A stretch of 64,000 nucleotides of DNA from Cognatiluteimonas telluris (GTDB taxonomy: Bacteria; Pseudomonadota; Gammaproteobacteria; Xanthomonadales; Xanthomonadaceae). Made by a program: the position numbers and the translations under genes. A model generated the notes under the pieces. It worked only from the letters and a program-made list of their open reading frames with translations. It was not told the origin of the DNA and did no database searches. Positions 37,320 to 51,905 of this stretch are shown one piece after another (position 1 is the first letter of the stretch; every line of letters begins with the position of its first letter). The stretch is from assembly GCF_011320095.1 (NCBI RefSeq), contig NZ_JAANOY010000001.1:186001-250000 (forward strand), in the 5' to 3' direction.

Positions 37320-37970
37320 TTATTTCTTCGTCTGCGCCAACCGACCCAGCGCCAGCGCGTAGACCTCCGGGGAACGTTTGCGCGACGCATCCGGCTTGCG
37401 GATCACCACCTTGGCATAACGCCGCCGCAGCTCCCGCACGTATTCATCGAACCCCACGCCCTGGAACAGCTTGATCAGGAACGTGCCCTCGGGACGCAGG
37501 TGGCGGTCGGCGAAATCCATCGCCAGTTCAGCCAGATGCATCATCCGCGGCTGGTCGACCGCATCCATACCGCTCTTATTGGGGGCCATGTCCGACAGCA
37601 CAAGGTCGACTGGCAGGCCGCCCAGCATCCCCTCCAGCGACGATAAGACCGCATCCTCCCTGAAATCGCCATGAAGGAACTCCACGCCGGCCAGGCTTGG
37701 CATCTCCAGGATGTCCAGCGCGATCACCCGGCCGCTGTTGGCGGGGTACAGCGTGACCATCGCCTGGCGCAGCCACTGTGACCAACCGCCCGGTGCGGCG
37801 CCCAGGTCGACCACCACCATGCCCGGTTTGAGGAGGCGGTCGCGTTCGACCAGTTCCTCGAGCTTGTACGCCGCCCGTGAACGCAGCCCCTCGGCCCGCG
37901 CCTTCTTCACATAGGGGTCGGAGAAGTGCTCCTTGAGCCAGCGTTGGCTGGATTTGCTGCGGGTCGCCAT
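37320..37970 (-). CDS. rlmE: 23S rRNA 2'-O-ribose methyltransferase RlmE (FtsJ)
   Basis: Methylates U2552 in the A loop of 23S rRNA using S-adenosylmethionine. The 216-residue protein has [10 protein letters not shown] (catalytic Lys), motif [16 protein letters not shown], the acidic [17 protein letters not shown] (catalytic Asp) and the C-terminal [17 protein letters not shown] (catalytic Lys and Glu). It is divergent from yhbY across 99 bp, the standard yhbY/rlmE-ftsH arrangement. It probably heads the ftsH operon. Confidence 0.97.
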   Translation of the reverse strand: MATRSKSSQRWLKEHFSDPYVKKARAEGLRSRAAYKLEELVERDRLLKPGMVVVDLGAAPGGWSQWLRQAMVTLYPANSGRVIALDILEMPSLAGVEFLHGDFREDAVLSSLEGMLGGLPVDLVLSDMAPNKSGMDAVDQPRMMHLAELAMDFADRHLRPEGTFLIKLFQGVGFDEYVRELRRRYAKVVIRKPDASRKRSPEVYALALGRLAQTKK

Positions 37971-38069
37971 GCGCGGCCTTGCTCGGGCGTCCGTGCGGGA
38001 CGGAGCGGCCCGGAGGGCGGGCCGATCCCCGCATGATACCCTGCACGCCCTTCACCACCCGTGCTGCGC

Positions 38070-38375
38070 ATGTCGCTTTCCCTGACCAACGCCCAGACCC
38101 GTTTCCTTCGCGGTCAGGCGCATGGCCTGAAAGCAATGCTGCAGGTCGGCGGCAAGGGCATCAGCCCGGCGCTGGTGCAGGAAGTCGACGCCGCGCTCGA
38201 GCATCACGAACTGATCAAGGTGAAGGTCGCCGCGGAAGATCGCGAGGCCCGCGATGCGCTGATCGACGAACTCGTCGCGCGCTGCGGCGCTGCGCTGGTG
38301 CAGCGGATCGGCCATGTCGCCGTGCTCTACAAGCCCAGCCAGGATCATCGCCAGATCGTGTTGCCGCGCGGCTAG
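38070..38375 (+). CDS. yhbY: YhbY family RNA-binding protein (CRM domain)
   Basis: A 101-residue ribosome-assembly factor made of one CRM (CRS1-YhbY) domain. It has LTNAQTRFLRGQAHGLKAMLQVGGKGI, the GxxG-like RNA-binding loop, and the closing HVAVLYKPS. It associates with the 50S precursor. I took ATG 38070 because it gives the family-typical N-terminus; a GTG at 38061 would add three residues. It is divergent from rlmE, which also acts on the large subunit. Confidence 0.93.
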   Translation: MSLSLTNAQTRFLRGQAHGLKAMLQVGGKGISPALVQEVDAALEHHELIKVKVAAEDREARDALIDELVARCGAALVQRIGHVAVLYKPSQDHRQIVLPRG

Positions 38376-38467
38376 CCGCGAAGGCCTTCGGATCCGTGCG
38401 GCAATCGCTTTGACCGCGTATCGCCGCCTTGACGCCTGATGCTTCGTTGGCTCGGAGGTCCAGCCTG

Positions 38468-38863
38468 ATGCAGCTCAACCTTGAACGCCCCGATTACCGC
38501 TGGTTCCTGCGCGGCGCCGACCACGCGCACGCGCTGGTGAATGAACGCATGCTGCGCGCCAGTTTCCTGATCGCACCCGATGCCCTCGTCGAGGACTGGC
38601 CGGTGGTTGACGCCGCCGCGCTACAGCCGGCGCAACTGGAACCCATCCTTTCACTGGCGCCCGAACTGGTCGTGCTCGGCACGGGCGCGCGCCAGGTCTT
38701 CCCGCCACCGGCGATCCTCGCCGCCTTCCTGACCCGCGGACTGGGCGTGGAAGTCATGGCCAACGACGCCGCCGCACGCACCTACAGCGTGCTGGCGGGT
38801 GAAGGCCGGCGGGTGGTGGCGGCGTTCGTCATGCGCAATGCAGGCGACGACCCGGCGTATTGA
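38468..38863 (+). CDS. Mth938-like domain (MTH938/DUF498) protein
   Basis: A 131-residue single-domain protein of the Mth938/NDUFAF3-like fold. Typical features are the N-terminal FLRGADHAHALVNERMLRASFLIAPD, the strand PELVVLGTGARQVFPP and VEVMANDAAARTYSVLAGEGRRVVAAF. In mitochondria relatives assist complex I assembly; in bacteria the role is open. GGAGG lies 9 nt before ATG 38468. It is downstream of yhbY on the same strand (92 bp) and convergent with nlpD. Confidence 0.85.
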   Translation: MQLNLERPDYRWFLRGADHAHALVNERMLRASFLIAPDALVEDWPVVDAAALQPAQLEPILSLAPELVVLGTGARQVFPPPAILAAFLTRGLGVEVMANDAAARTYSVLAGEGRRVVAAFVMRNAGDDPAY

Positions 38864-39024
38864 AGATGTCCCAAGCGCGGCGTCGTGCAGGCGCCTGCGC
38901 CGCCACGACTGTGGGCAACGTGGCTGAACACGGTCGACTCGCGCGGCCCGATCCGGCGCGCCATCGAGGCTGACATTGAAACGGCCCCACCTGCCGCAGG
39001 CCGAGCGCGTCAGGTTTCCCGGCG

Positions 39025-39798
39025 CTACTTGCGCGGCAGGTATCCCAACGGGTCCACCGGCTTGCCGTTGAAGCGGATCTCGAAATGCAGCATGTCGCGC
39101 GCCGCGCCGCTGTGGCCCATTTCCGCGATCTGCTGGCCGGCTTTCACCCGCTCGCCTTCGTTGACCAGGCGCGCCCGGTTGTGGCCGTAGGCCGAAAGCC
39201 ATTCGTCATTGTGCTTGACGATCACGAGCTCGCCATACCCGACCAGGCCGGAGCCGGAGTAGACCACCACGCCATCGGCCGCCGCGCGGATCGACTGTCC
39301 GGCGTCGCCGGCGATGTCGATGCCCTGCTGGGTCGGTTCGCCAGCGACGTAGCGGCCGACCAAGGCGCCATCCGCGGGCCAGGTCCATGCAAAGGGAGCG
39401 CCGGCCGGAGCGCCGGTGACCGGCGCACGCTCCTGCTCCGTCGGCGCGACCACCAAACCGCGTGGCGGCGGCGGTCGTGTCGACGGCCTGCGTGTCGGCG
39501 TCGCCGCGCGGGCGCGATTGCTGGAGGGATACAGGCGCAGGCGCTGCCCGGGATAGATCGTGTAAGGCGGCGGAATGTCGTTCCACACGGCCAGATCCAG
39601 GGCGCTGATGCCATTGTCGGTGGCGATCCGATACACCGTCTGGCCGCGGTGGACGAGGGCGGTGGCGCCGTACTTCGGCGTCGAGACGCGCACCGGACCG
39701 GCGCCATGGCGCGTGCCCGAGCCGCGGACAACGCGCGCGCTGCCGCAGGACGACAGCAGCAGTGCGGACAGCAGCGCGATCGCCAGCAATGCGAACAT
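39025..39798 (-). CDS. nlpD: NlpD-like LysM/LytM lipoprotein, amidase activator
   Basis: A 257-residue envelope lipoprotein. The signal peptide (MFALLAIALLSALLLSSC) ends in a lipobox with Cys18. A LysM domain (about 47-92, ALVHRGQTVYRIA) binds peptidoglycan, a Pro/Arg linker follows, and a LytM/M23 domain fills the C-terminus. The zinc motif HxxxD reads Gln-Gln-Gly-Ile-Asp, so the first ligand is missing and it should not hydrolyse peptidoglycan itself. That matches NlpD, which activates amidase AmiC in daughter-cell separation. It ends the surE-pcm-dedA-nlpD series; rpoS, its usual partner in enterics and pseudomonads, is not next to it. Confidence 0.92.
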   Translation of the reverse strand: MFALLAIALLSALLLSSCGSARVVRGSGTRHGAGPVRVSTPKYGATALVHRGQTVYRIATDNGISALDLAVWNDIPPPYTIYPGQRLRLYPSSNRARAATPTRRPSTRPPPPRGLVVAPTEQERAPVTGAPAGAPFAWTWPADGALVGRYVAGEPTQQGIDIAGDAGQSIRAAADGVVVYSGSGLVGYGELVIVKHNDEWLSAYGHNRARLVNEGERVKAGQQIAEMGHSGAARDMLHFEIRFNGKPVDPLGYLPRK

Positions 39799-39827
39799 CG
39801 ACGGGGCAACGGGCCAGCGCGAATCGA

Positions 39828-40439
39828 TCAAGTGCGGGATCTCCAGACGACGTAGCCGACGAGCGCGGCGATCAGCGCCAGCGCGATCCAGCCGAGGGGT
39901 TCGATGTAGCGCCGCAATGCCGCTTCGGCGCGCGGACCGCCGATACGGATCGCCGCGGCGACCAGGAACACGCGCTTTCCGCGGCCGACGAACATGCTCG
40001 CCATGAACGGCAGCAGCGGCACGCCGACGATGCCCGAGGCCCAGGTGAAGAATTTCAGCGGAATCGGCGCGAAGCCGGCGAGCACCAGCAACCAGAATGT
40101 TTTCCACGGCGATTGTGCGGCGATGCCGCGCAGCATCGCGACCTGCGCGTCGATGTGCTCGAGCCATCCCATCGACGCCAGCGCCGGGCGCAGCGCTTCG
40201 AAGGCGTAATGCCCGAGCAGGTAGCCGACGATCGCGCCCGCCAGCGACCCCGCCAGGCTCAGAAACGCAAACCAGAAACCGCGACGCGGGCGCGACAGGC
40301 ACATCGGCGCGAGCATCACTTCCGGCGCGACCGGGAAGATGATCGCCTCGGCGAAGCTCAGCAGCACCAGCAGGGCCGGCGCGCGCGGATGGCGTGCCCA
40401 GCGCAGGGTGCGTTCGTACAGCGGCCCGAACAATTTCAT
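39828..40439 (-). CDS. DedA/YqaA-type membrane protein
   Basis: A 203-residue inner-membrane protein of the VTT (DedA-like) superfamily, YqaA branch. The core hallmark is FAEAIIFPVAPEVMLAP near the N-terminus and FFTWASGIVGVPLLPFMASMFVGRGKR further on, with about four to five membrane segments. Relatives transport undecaprenyl phosphate or phospholipids between leaflets; for the YqaA branch this remains inference. It sits 13 bp after pcm and 29 bp before the nlpD start, so the four genes surE-pcm-dedA-nlpD form one operon. ATG 40439 is the only sensible start. Confidence 0.9.
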   Translation of the reverse strand: MKLFGPLYERTLRWARHPRAPALLVLLSFAEAIIFPVAPEVMLAPMCLSRPRRGFWFAFLSLAGSLAGAIVGYLLGHYAFEALRPALASMGWLEHIDAQVAMLRGIAAQSPWKTFWLLVLAGFAPIPLKFFTWASGIVGVPLLPFMASMFVGRGKRVFLVAAAIRIGGPRAEAALRRYIEPLGWIALALIAALVGYVVWRSRT

Positions 40440-40452
40440 TCCGCCGCTGTCC

Positions 40453-41154
40453 TCATCGATCGACGATCCCGGACAGCAGCGGCACGAAAACCACCGGCGC
40501 CAGCGTGTCCGCTTCGATCGCGCCGTCGGCCTGCTTGCGCAGACGCAGCAGCGACTGCGCGCCGCTGGCACCGACCGGGGCGACCAGCGTGCCGCCGGGC
40601 GCGAGTTGCGCGGACAACGCATCCACCAGCGTCGGTGCCGCGGCGGTGACGATGATGGCGTCGAAGGGCGCCGCTTCCGGCCAGCCGATGCGGCCATCGT
40701 CGTGTTTGCTGCGCACGTTCAGGCCCAGGGTACGGAACCGCTTGCGTGCGACGCGCAGCAGTTCGCCGATGCGCTCGACGGTGTACACCTCCAACCCGAG
40801 TGCGGCCAGGATCGCGCCCTGGTATCCGGATCCGGTGCCGATCTCCAGCACCTTCGCCGGCTGCCGGCCATCGGCGAACAGCGCTTCGGTCATCTTCGCC
40901 ACCACCCACGGTTGCGAGATGGTCTGGCCATGGCCGATCGGCAGCGCGGTGTCCTCATACGCACGCGTGGCCAGCGCTTCATCCACGAACAGATGCCGCG
41001 GAACGGTGCGGATCGCATTGAGCACCCGCTCGTCTGCGATGCCCGGCGTCTGCGGCGAACCCGCGCGCAGGCGCTCGATCAGGCGGTCGCGCACCCGCTG
41101 CGAGGTCATGCCCAGGCCGACCGCCTCGGGTTGCAGCCGCATGCGCGCGGTCAT
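40453..41154 (-). CDS. pcm: Protein-L-isoaspartate O-methyltransferase
   Basis: Repairs isoaspartyl residues in aged proteins by SAM-dependent methylation. The 233-residue protein has the family motifs [30 protein letters not shown], motif [17 protein letters not shown], and [11 protein letters not shown]. The N-terminal 25 residues are a weakly conserved extension. Its ATG overlaps the surE stop by 4 bp (41151-41154), as in many gammaproteobacteria, and both serve stationary-phase survival. Confidence 0.95.
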   Translation of the reverse strand: MTARMRLQPEAVGLGMTSQRVRDRLIERLRAGSPQTPGIADERVLNAIRTVPRHLFVDEALATRAYEDTALPIGHGQTISQPWVVAKMTEALFADGRQPAKVLEIGTGSGYQGAILAALGLEVYTVERIGELLRVARKRFRTLGLNVRSKHDDGRIGWPEAAPFDAIIVTAAAPTLVDALSAQLAPGGTLVAPVGASGAQSLLRLRKQADGAIEADTLAPVVFVPLLSGIVDR

Positions 41155-41945
41155 GGTGCGGATCCGGGTGGGGCGACGCGCAGCGATTGCGCCAGGCCGC
41201 CGACCCAGCGCGCGAGCGGCTCCAGCGCCTGCATGCGGGTGAGGTCGACGTGGATCGGGCTGATCGAGACGCAGCCGCCGCGGACCGCATGGAAGTCGGT
41301 CCCGGGGCCCGCATCCTGCGCTGCGCCGGCCGCGCCGATCCACCACCAGGTCCGGCCGCGGGGGTCGGCCTGCTGCACGCACGGTTCGGCGCGATGGCGG
41401 TTGCCCAGCCGGGTGACTTCGAAGCCGGCAATGTCGGCCCAGGCCACATCCGGCACGTTCACGTTGAGGATGGTGTCGGCGGGCAGCGGATCGGCGGCCA
41501 GTCGTGCGAGCAGCTCGATCGCGGCGCGCGCGGCGGTTTCGTAATGGTGGGCACGGTGGTCGCGGCTGGCCAGCGACAGCGCCAGCGCGGGCAGGCCGAG
41601 GAAGCGGCCTTCCATCGCCGCCGCAACAGTGCCGGAGTAGATGACATCGTCGCCGAGGTTGGCGGTGTTGTTGATGCCGGAAACGACGATATCCGGCTCG
41701 CAATCGAGCAGGCCGGTAATGGCGACGTGCACGCAGTCGGTCGGGGTGCCGTAGACGCGCCAGGTGCAGGCGTCGTCCTGGATCACCCGCACCGGCATGT
41801 CCAGGGTCAGCGAATTGCTCGCCCCGGAGCGGTCGCGGTCCGGAGCGACGACCAGCACATCGTGCCCGGCCTCGCGCAGCGCTGCGGCGAGGATGCGGAT
41901 GCCCGGCGCGTCCACACCGTCGTCATTGCTCACCAGTACCCGCAT
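41151..41945 (-). CDS. surE: 5'/3'-nucleotidase SurE
   Basis: A metal-dependent nucleotide and exopolyphosphate phosphatase for stationary-phase survival. The 264-residue protein begins [16 protein letters not shown], with Asp8 and Asp9 as metal ligands, and has [41 protein letters not shown] and the C-terminal [15 protein letters not shown] chose ATG 41945, which gives this exact N-terminus; an ATG at 41960 would add five residues. It heads the surE-pcm-dedA-nlpD operon and is divergent from the Smr gene (127 bp). Confidence 0.96.
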   Translation of the reverse strand: MRVLVSNDDGVDAPGIRILAAALREAGHDVLVVAPDRDRSGASNSLTLDMPVRVIQDDACTWRVYGTPTDCVHVAITGLLDCEPDIVVSGINNTANLGDDVIYSGTVAAAMEGRFLGLPALALSLASRDHRAHHYETAARAAIELLARLAADPLPADTILNVNVPDVAWADIAGFEVTRLGNRHRAEPCVQQADPRGRTWWWIGAAGAAQDAGPGTDFHAVRGGCVSISPIHVDLTRMQALEPLARWVGGLAQSLRVAPPGSAP

Positions 41946-42072
41946 TCGCCGTCCGATCATCCGCAAGCGCATCCCGGCCATGATAGCGGAACGGCTGTCG
42001 CGCCCTCGCCGCGACCTGGACGAGCACTCCGACGTTGTCGCGCAGGCACGCCGTGCACGCTAGGCTGGCCGC

Positions 42073-42645
42073 ATGAACCCGGGTCGAAAGCCGCCGCCGC
42101 AGGACACGCCGCTGGGCGAGGAAGACGATGCCGCATTGTTCCGCGCGGCGATCGGCCCGGTGCGCGAATTACCCCAGGCCCCCGCGCAGCCGCAGCCGTC
42201 GCGGCCACGCCCGTTGCCGCGCATGCGCGTCCGCGATGAAGCCGACGCGCGCGATGAATTCCGTCGCGCACTGGATGCGGACCGGCTGGAAGCGGGCGAT
42301 GCCTTGTCCTACCGGCACGACACCGTCCCCGCGCGGGTGCTGCAGCGCCTGCGCCGCGGACACTTCGCCGCGCAGGACGAACTGGACCTGCATCACAGCA
42401 ATGCGGTGAAGGCGGAAGCGCTGTTACGCGATTTCCTGCGCGAGGCCACGCGGTCGGGGCTGGGCTGCGTGTCGATCGTGCACGGCAAGGGCCTGCATTC
42501 GGACAGCGGCGTGCCGGTGCTCAAGAACCTCGTCGATCGGGTCCTGCGCCAGCGCGCGGACGTGCTCGCCTTCCACTCCGCGCCGCCCGCCCAGGGCGGA
42601 CATGGCGCGGTGCTGGTGCTGCTGGGCGCCGGCGGCAAGTCCTAG
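42073..42645 (+). CDS. Smr-domain protein (SmrA/SmrB-like)
   Basis: A 190-residue protein with a C-terminal Smr domain (about 105-188): DELDLHHSNAVKAEALLRDFL contains the LDLHH motif (DLHG in most family members), followed by CVSIVHGKGLHS. The N-terminal half is disordered, Pro-rich and basic, as in SmrA/SmrB. Smr proteins are endonucleases; SmrB cleaves mRNA at collided ribosomes, which fits the domain here, though SmrA and SmrB cannot be separated by eye. It lies on the plus strand between surE and truD, and its stop overlaps the convergent lipoprotein gene by 4 bp. Confidence 0.9.
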   Translation: MNPGRKPPPQDTPLGEEDDAALFRAAIGPVRELPQAPAQPQPSRPRPLPRMRVRDEADARDEFRRALDADRLEAGDALSYRHDTVPARVLQRLRRGHFAAQDELDLHHSNAVKAEALLRDFLREATRSGLGCVSIVHGKGLHSDSGVPVLKNLVDRVLRQRADVLAFHSAPPAQGGHGAVLVLLGAGGKS

Positions 42646-42881
42646 TCGGAATCGCTGGACGAAGATGCCGCCTTTGTCGGCGGATGGACCCATTGCACGT
42701 CGACATCGTCGCGCCGCGCTTCGCGTTCGACCCGCTGGACGTAGGCTGTGTCGATTTCCTGCGACGCCTGGGATGCCGGCGCACGGCTCATGGCATTGGC
42801 GGAGGGTTCGCGGGTGGTGGCGCACCCGGCCAGCAACATCCCGGCGATGATCGTACAGCCGGCATTGAACACTGCATTCAT
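42642..42881 (-). CDS. Small lipoprotein (79 aa)
   Basis: A short exported lipoprotein: MNAVFNAGCTIIAGMLLAGC gives an n-region, hydrophobic core and lipobox LAGC with Cys20, then CATTREPSAN. The mature 60 residues are polar and look disordered with a Ser/Asp-rich end. GGAGC lies 5-9 nt upstream of ATG 42881. No family recognised. It is the last minus-strand gene after truD (149 bp apart) and overlaps the Smr gene stop tail to tail. Confidence 0.7.
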   Translation of the reverse strand: MNAVFNAGCTIIAGMLLAGCATTREPSANAMSRAPASQASQEIDTAYVQRVEREARRDDVDVQWVHPPTKAASSSSDSD

Positions 42882-43030
42882 GGGGTCGCTCCTTCAGTGG
42901 GCCGCAGTGGGCATCGATCAGCCATTACGGCGGGCAAGCGCTCTTGATGCGGGCGCAAGCTACTGGATCGGCACCGCACTTTCGGCATCGATTCCATCGC
43001 CACGGGGAAGACCAATGTCCCTGGCCCCGC

Positions 43031-44107
43031 TTATACGCCGCCAGCAGGAAGGCGAGCGTCCGCGCCGGCGCTTTCCGACGAGCGGTCCTGCGTTGGGCCG
43101 AGTTCGGTCGTGACGGCGGTCGCATAGCATCCCGGCGGCAGCTCGAATCGCAGTCTCAGCACATCGACCTGGGGCCAGTCCCAGGCCATCGCCTGCGGTC
43201 GCATTCGCGTCGCCCGCCGCTCCTGCTTGAGGCCCGCCTGTTCCAGGCCCCCACGCAACGTCAGCGAAAGCGCGTCGTCCAGCGCCGAAAGCTCGATCGC
43301 CAGCGCGGCGTCGCGCACCCGGGGAGTACCGCGCCCCCAGAGCGGCGCGGTGGGGTGGATGTCGAACGCCGCCAATCGCGCTTCCAACGCAGGCGTCGGA
43401 TCTTCCGGGCCGAACACGCTGCGGCTGCCATCGAGCATCCAGACCTCACCCTGGAGACCGCGGTTCCAATGACCGGCCTCAACCCGGGCGGCCAGCACCC
43501 GGTTGAACAGTTCCGAGCGCGCAGCCGACAGCAGCATGGTGCGCTGGTCGCGGCGGACCCGGCGGCCTTCGAACATCGCCAGTGCATTGCGTACGTTCCC
43601 GCCCTCGCGCCCGAAGCGTTGCTCGCCGAAGAAATTCGGAACGCCCTCGGCTGCGATCGCGGCAAGCCGGGTGTCGATCGCGGCACGCTCGCCGACCACG
43701 GCGCGCAGCATGATTTCGAACCGGTTGCCCGCAAGCGCTCCCCGCGGCAACTTCCTCGCATGCCAGGCTTGTCCCAGCACGCGCAACTCGGGCGAATCGA
43801 GCATCGCCACGTCGGGCGCGACCCGCTTTGGCAGGTGCACGCTGAAGCGTTGCCGCGTCACCGCATGCCGGTCCTTGAGGCCGGCATAACCAATGGCCAC
43901 ATCGCCAACGCCCGCCCATTGCGCGATGCGCGCGGCGGCGAAGGCGGTGTTCATGCCGCGTTTTTCGACATCCAGCAGCAGGTGTTCGCCACTGCCGGTG
44001 GCCTCGAATCCATCGAGTTCCTCGACCCTGAAGTCTTCGGGAGCCTGTCGCATGACCGCCGACAGGACGGCGCCGCCATGGGCACGCGGAAGGGAGGTGC
44101 TGCTCAC
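43031..44107 (-). CDS. truD: tRNA pseudouridine synthase TruD
   Basis: Converts U13 of tRNA(Glu) to pseudouridine. The 358-residue protein has [22 protein letters not shown], with the catalytic Asp in [28 protein letters not shown], and [10 protein letters not shown] chose the GTG at 44107, which overlaps the ispF stop as GTGA and gives the expected N-terminus [12 protein letters not shown]; the internal ATG would cut into the fold. It follows ispF in the ftsB-ispD-ispF-truD operon, the usual order in gammaproteobacteria. Confidence 0.95.
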   Translation of the reverse strand: MSSTSLPRAHGGAVLSAVMRQAPEDFRVEELDGFEATGSGEHLLLDVEKRGMNTAFAAARIAQWAGVGDVAIGYAGLKDRHAVTRQRFSVHLPKRVAPDVAMLDSPELRVLGQAWHARKLPRGALAGNRFEIMLRAVVGERAAIDTRLAAIAAEGVPNFFGEQRFGREGGNVRNALAMFEGRRVRRDQRTMLLSAARSELFNRVLAARVEAGHWNRGLQGEVWMLDGSRSVFGPEDPTPALEARLAAFDIHPTAPLWGRGTPRVRDAALAIELSALDDALSLTLRGGLEQAGLKQERRATRMRPQAMAWDWPQVDVLRLRFELPPGCYATAVTTELGPTQDRSSESAGADARLPAGGV

Positions 44108-44595
44108 GCGGGGAGGTCGCGCACGACCAGGCACACCGCGTGCGCGGCGATGCCTTCGCCACGGCCGGTGAAGCCCATGCGCTCGGTCGTGGTGGCCTTG
44201 ATGCTGATCGCATCGGCATCAATCCCGAGGTCGCTGGCGATCACCGCGCGCATCGCGCCGGCATGCGGATCGATCTTCGGCCGCTCGCAAACCACGGTGA
44301 TGTCTGCGTTGCCGAGCCGCCAGCCGCGCTGTCCGAGCAACTCGTTGCACTGACGCAGGAACGCGCGACTGTCGGCGCCACGCCACTGCGGATCCGACGG
44401 CGGGAAGTGCCTGCCGATGTCGCCCAGCGCCAGCGCGCCGAGCATCGCATCGCAAAGCGCATGCAGGATGACATCGCCATCGCTGTGCGCGACCACGCCG
44501 CGCTCGAACGACACGCGCACGCCGCCGAGCATGAGATGGTCGCCAGGCCCGAAGGCATGGACGTCGAAGCCATGGCCGATGCGCACGGCGGTCAT
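44104..44595 (-). CDS. ispF: 2-C-methyl-D-erythritol 2,4-cyclodiphosphate synthase
   Basis: Fifth step of the MEP isoprenoid pathway, forming the cyclic diphosphate. The 163-residue trimeric enzyme has [22 protein letters not shown] (zinc ligands in DVH), [29 protein letters not shown] and the C-terminal [14 protein letters not shown]. Start and stop overlap ispD and truD by 4 bp each, so it is coupled on both sides. Confidence 0.97.
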   Translation of the reverse strand: MTAVRIGHGFDVHAFGPGDHLMLGGVRVSFERGVVAHSDGDVILHALCDAMLGALALGDIGRHFPPSDPQWRGADSRAFLRQCNELLGQRGWRLGNADITVVCERPKIDPHAGAMRAVIASDLGIDADAISIKATTTERMGFTGRGEGIAAHAVCLVVRDLPA

Positions 44596-45299
44596 CGCTG
44601 CGACAGCACGTGCGCGAAGCGCGACAGGTCGGCTATGGTGGTGATCTTGAAGTTGTCCTCGCTGCCTTCGACCAGCAGGGGGCGCAGTCCCTGGCGCTCC
44701 ATCGCCATCGATTCGTCGGTGACCACCCGCCCGGCGTCGCGCGCGGCTTCCAGCGCGCGCGCCAGCTGCAGGCGACGGAAGAGTTGCGGTGTCAACGCGC
44801 GCCACAGGCGCTCTCGCGGCTCGGTGCCGTCGATGCCGCCATCGTCGCCGGCGCGCTTGAGCGTGTCGCGCACCGGCGCGGCGAGGATCGCGCCGACCGG
44901 ATCGTTGCGGCCGCGCTCGAGCAGCTGGTCCAGGTCCGACTGCGCCAGGTTCGGGCGCGCGGCGTCGTGCACCAGCACGAAATCGTCGGCGCGCACGCTG
45001 TCGGGCAATGCCGCCAATCCCGCGAGGACCGAATCGGCCCGCGTGTCGCCACCGCTGCAGGTAAGCAGTGGCTTGTCGGCCATCGACTGCCAGCCTGGCC
45101 ATGCGGCGTCGTCCGGCGACAAGACGACGACGGCGCCTTCGACCGATGGGTGTCGCAGCAATGCCTGCAGCGCATGGGCGATGAGCGGCTGGCCGCCGAT
45201 CTGGATGTACTGCTTGGCGACGTCGCTGCCCATGCGCGTCCCGCGCCCCGCGGCCGGCACCACCGCCCAGACGCCGCTGCGGCCGGGGTCCCGGGTCAT
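44592..45299 (-). CDS. ispD: 2-C-methyl-D-erythritol 4-phosphate cytidylyltransferase
   Basis: Transfers CMP to methylerythritol phosphate in the MEP pathway. The 235-residue protein has the nucleotide-binding [30 protein letters not shown] and PVRDTLKR, and closes with [13 protein letters not shown] and [10 protein letters not shown]. Residues 1-10 are a short non-conserved extension. It overlaps ftsB upstream (45296-45299) and ispF downstream by 4 bp. Confidence 0.96.
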   Translation of the reverse strand: MTRDPGRSGVWAVVPAAGRGTRMGSDVAKQYIQIGGQPLIAHALQALLRHPSVEGAVVVLSPDDAAWPGWQSMADKPLLTCSGGDTRADSVLAGLAALPDSVRADDFVLVHDAARPNLAQSDLDQLLERGRNDPVGAILAAPVRDTLKRAGDDGGIDGTEPRERLWRALTPQLFRRLQLARALEAARDAGRVVTDESMAMERQGLRPLLVEGSEDNFKITTIADLSRFAHVLSQR

Positions 45300-45625
45300 G
45301 GCGCCGGCTCCCGCTCCGGCGTGGCAGGCGGCGCTGCGGCCGATTCCGGCTCGACCACGCGATAGAACGTCTCGCCGGGCTTGATCATCCCCAGCTCGTT
45401 GCGCGCGCGCTCCTCGACCGCGGCCTCGCCGGACTTGAGGTCCTGCACCTCGGCGGCCAGCGCGTCGTTGCGTTGCCGCAGGCCGGCGTTGTCGCGCGCC
45501 TGCCGCTGCACCTGCGCCTGCAGCGCGGCCACCTCGCGTTCGCCGCCGCTGCCGAACCACAGCCGGTATTGCAGCCACGCCAGCAGCGCGAGCAGCAGTA
45601 CCAGCACGATGCCCAGCGCGCGCAT
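45296..45625 (-). CDS. ftsB: Cell division protein FtsB
   Basis: A 109-residue bitopic divisome protein. One N-terminal transmembrane helix ([23 protein letters not shown]) is followed by a periplasmic leucine-zipper coiled coil ([25 protein letters not shown]) and the conserved [19 protein letters not shown]. It forms the FtsQLB complex that signals septal peptidoglycan synthesis. The tail is Pro/Glu-rich. It lies 16 bp after eno and overlaps ispD, the standard eno-ftsB-ispD-ispF order. Confidence 0.94.
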   Translation of the reverse strand: MRALGIVLVLLLALLAWLQYRLWFGSGGEREVAALQAQVQRQARDNAGLRQRNDALAAEVQDLKSGEAAVEERARNELGMIKPGETFYRVVEPESAAAPPATPEREPAP

Positions 45626-45641
45626 GGCGTGGCGTGCGGCG

Positions 45642-47021
<1,380 letters not shown>

Positions 47022-47852
47022 CTACATCGATTCCAGGAAGCCGTTCTTCTTGGTGATCCGGTCGATCTCCAGCAGCGTCTCCAGCAGCGGGCGCATCTTC
47101 GCCAGCGGCCAGGCGTTGGGGCCATCGCTGAGCGCCTTGTCCGGATCCGGATGGGTCTCCATGAAGATTCCCGCGATGCCGACCGCCATCGCGGCGCGCG
47201 ACAGCACCGGCACGAATTCGCGCTGGCCGCCGGACCGGCCTTCGGCACCGCCGGGCAGCTGCACCGAATGCGTCGCGTCGAACACGACCGGGCAGCCGGT
47301 ATCGCGCATCACGCTGAGCGAGCGCATGTCGGACACGAGGTTGTTGTAGCCGAAGCTCGCGCCGCGCTCGCAGGCCATGATCTGCTCGTTGCCGGTGGCC
47401 TTGGCCTTCGCGGTGACATGCTTCATTTCCCACGGCGACAGGAACTGGCCCTTCTTGATGTTCACCGGCTTGCCGGCGCGCGCGACGTTCTGGATGAAGT
47501 CGGTCTGGCGGCACAAAAACGCCGGCGTCTGCAGCACATCGACGACCGCGGTGACTTCGTCCAGCGGCGTGTACTCATGCACGTCGGTGAGCACCGGCAC
47601 GCCGAGCTGGCGCTTCACTTCGGCCAGGACCTTCAGGCCTTCTTCCACGCCCGGACCGCGGAAGCTGGTGCCGGAAGTGCGGTTGGCCTTGTCGAAGCTG
47701 GACTTGAAGACGAAGGGGATGCCGAGCTCGCCAGTGACTTCCTTCAGCGTCGCGGCGGTGTCGAGCTGCAGCTGCATCGACTCGATCACGCAGGGACCGG
47801 CGATGAGGAAGAACGGCTGGTCGAGGCCGACCTCGAAGCCGCAAAGCTTCAT
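47022..47852 (-). CDS. kdsA: 3-deoxy-8-phosphooctulonate synthase (KDO8P synthase)
   Basis: Condenses arabinose 5-phosphate with PEP to make KDO-8-phosphate for lipopolysaccharide inner core. The 276-residue barrel has [64 protein letters not shown] and the [11 protein letters not shown] stretch. Presence of Asn-independent metal residues cannot be judged by eye, so metal dependence is left open. It lies 40 bp downstream of pyrG, the usual pyrG-kdsA-eno order. Confidence 0.97.
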   Translation of the reverse strand: MKLCGFEVGLDQPFFLIAGPCVIESMQLQLDTAATLKEVTGELGIPFVFKSSFDKANRTSGTSFRGPGVEEGLKVLAEVKRQLGVPVLTDVHEYTPLDEVTAVVDVLQTPAFLCRQTDFIQNVARAGKPVNIKKGQFLSPWEMKHVTAKAKATGNEQIMACERGASFGYNNLVSDMRSLSVMRDTGCPVVFDATHSVQLPGGAEGRSGGQREFVPVLSRAAMAVGIAGIFMETHPDPDKALSDGPNAWPLAKMRPLLETLLEIDRITKKNGFLESM

Positions 47853-47892
47853 GCCTGCGCTCCGGTGCGTAGGGCGTTCGTGCGAAGCGCGC

Positions 47893-51643
<3,751 letters not shown>

Positions 51644-51719
51644 TCAGGCGGCGACACGGCGCACGCCGGGTCGGGGCCCCCGGTACTGCCGGACGCGGCT
51701 GCACCGACGCCGGCGCCGC

Positions 51720-51905
51720 TCAGTGCCTCCAGTGCAGCACCGCGTCCGCGAGATGGTGCAGCCCGGCCGCCAGGCGGTTGACCTGCGCGTCGTAGCGACC
51801 GCTGTGCGCGAGCCACACGAGTCCGGCAACAGCGGCGAACACCACCAGTACCAGCAGGCGCTGGCCGATGCCCTCGCCGCGTGGGCGCGTGGAGGCACCG
51901 GTCAC
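51720..51905 (-). CDS. Small single-pass membrane protein (61 aa)
   Basis: A 61-residue protein with one transmembrane helix (LLVLVVFAAVAGLVWLA) preceded by a basic N-terminus and followed by an amphipathic helix (QVNRLAAGLHHLADAVLHW). It starts with GTG at 51905, which overlaps the stop of the N-formylglutamate amidohydrolase gene as GTGA, so it is translationally coupled to it. No family recognised. The coupling and the clean topology support a real gene. Confidence 0.6.
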   Translation of the reverse strand: MTGASTRPRGEGIGQRLLVLVVFAAVAGLVWLAHSGRYDAQVNRLAAGLHHLADAVLHWRH

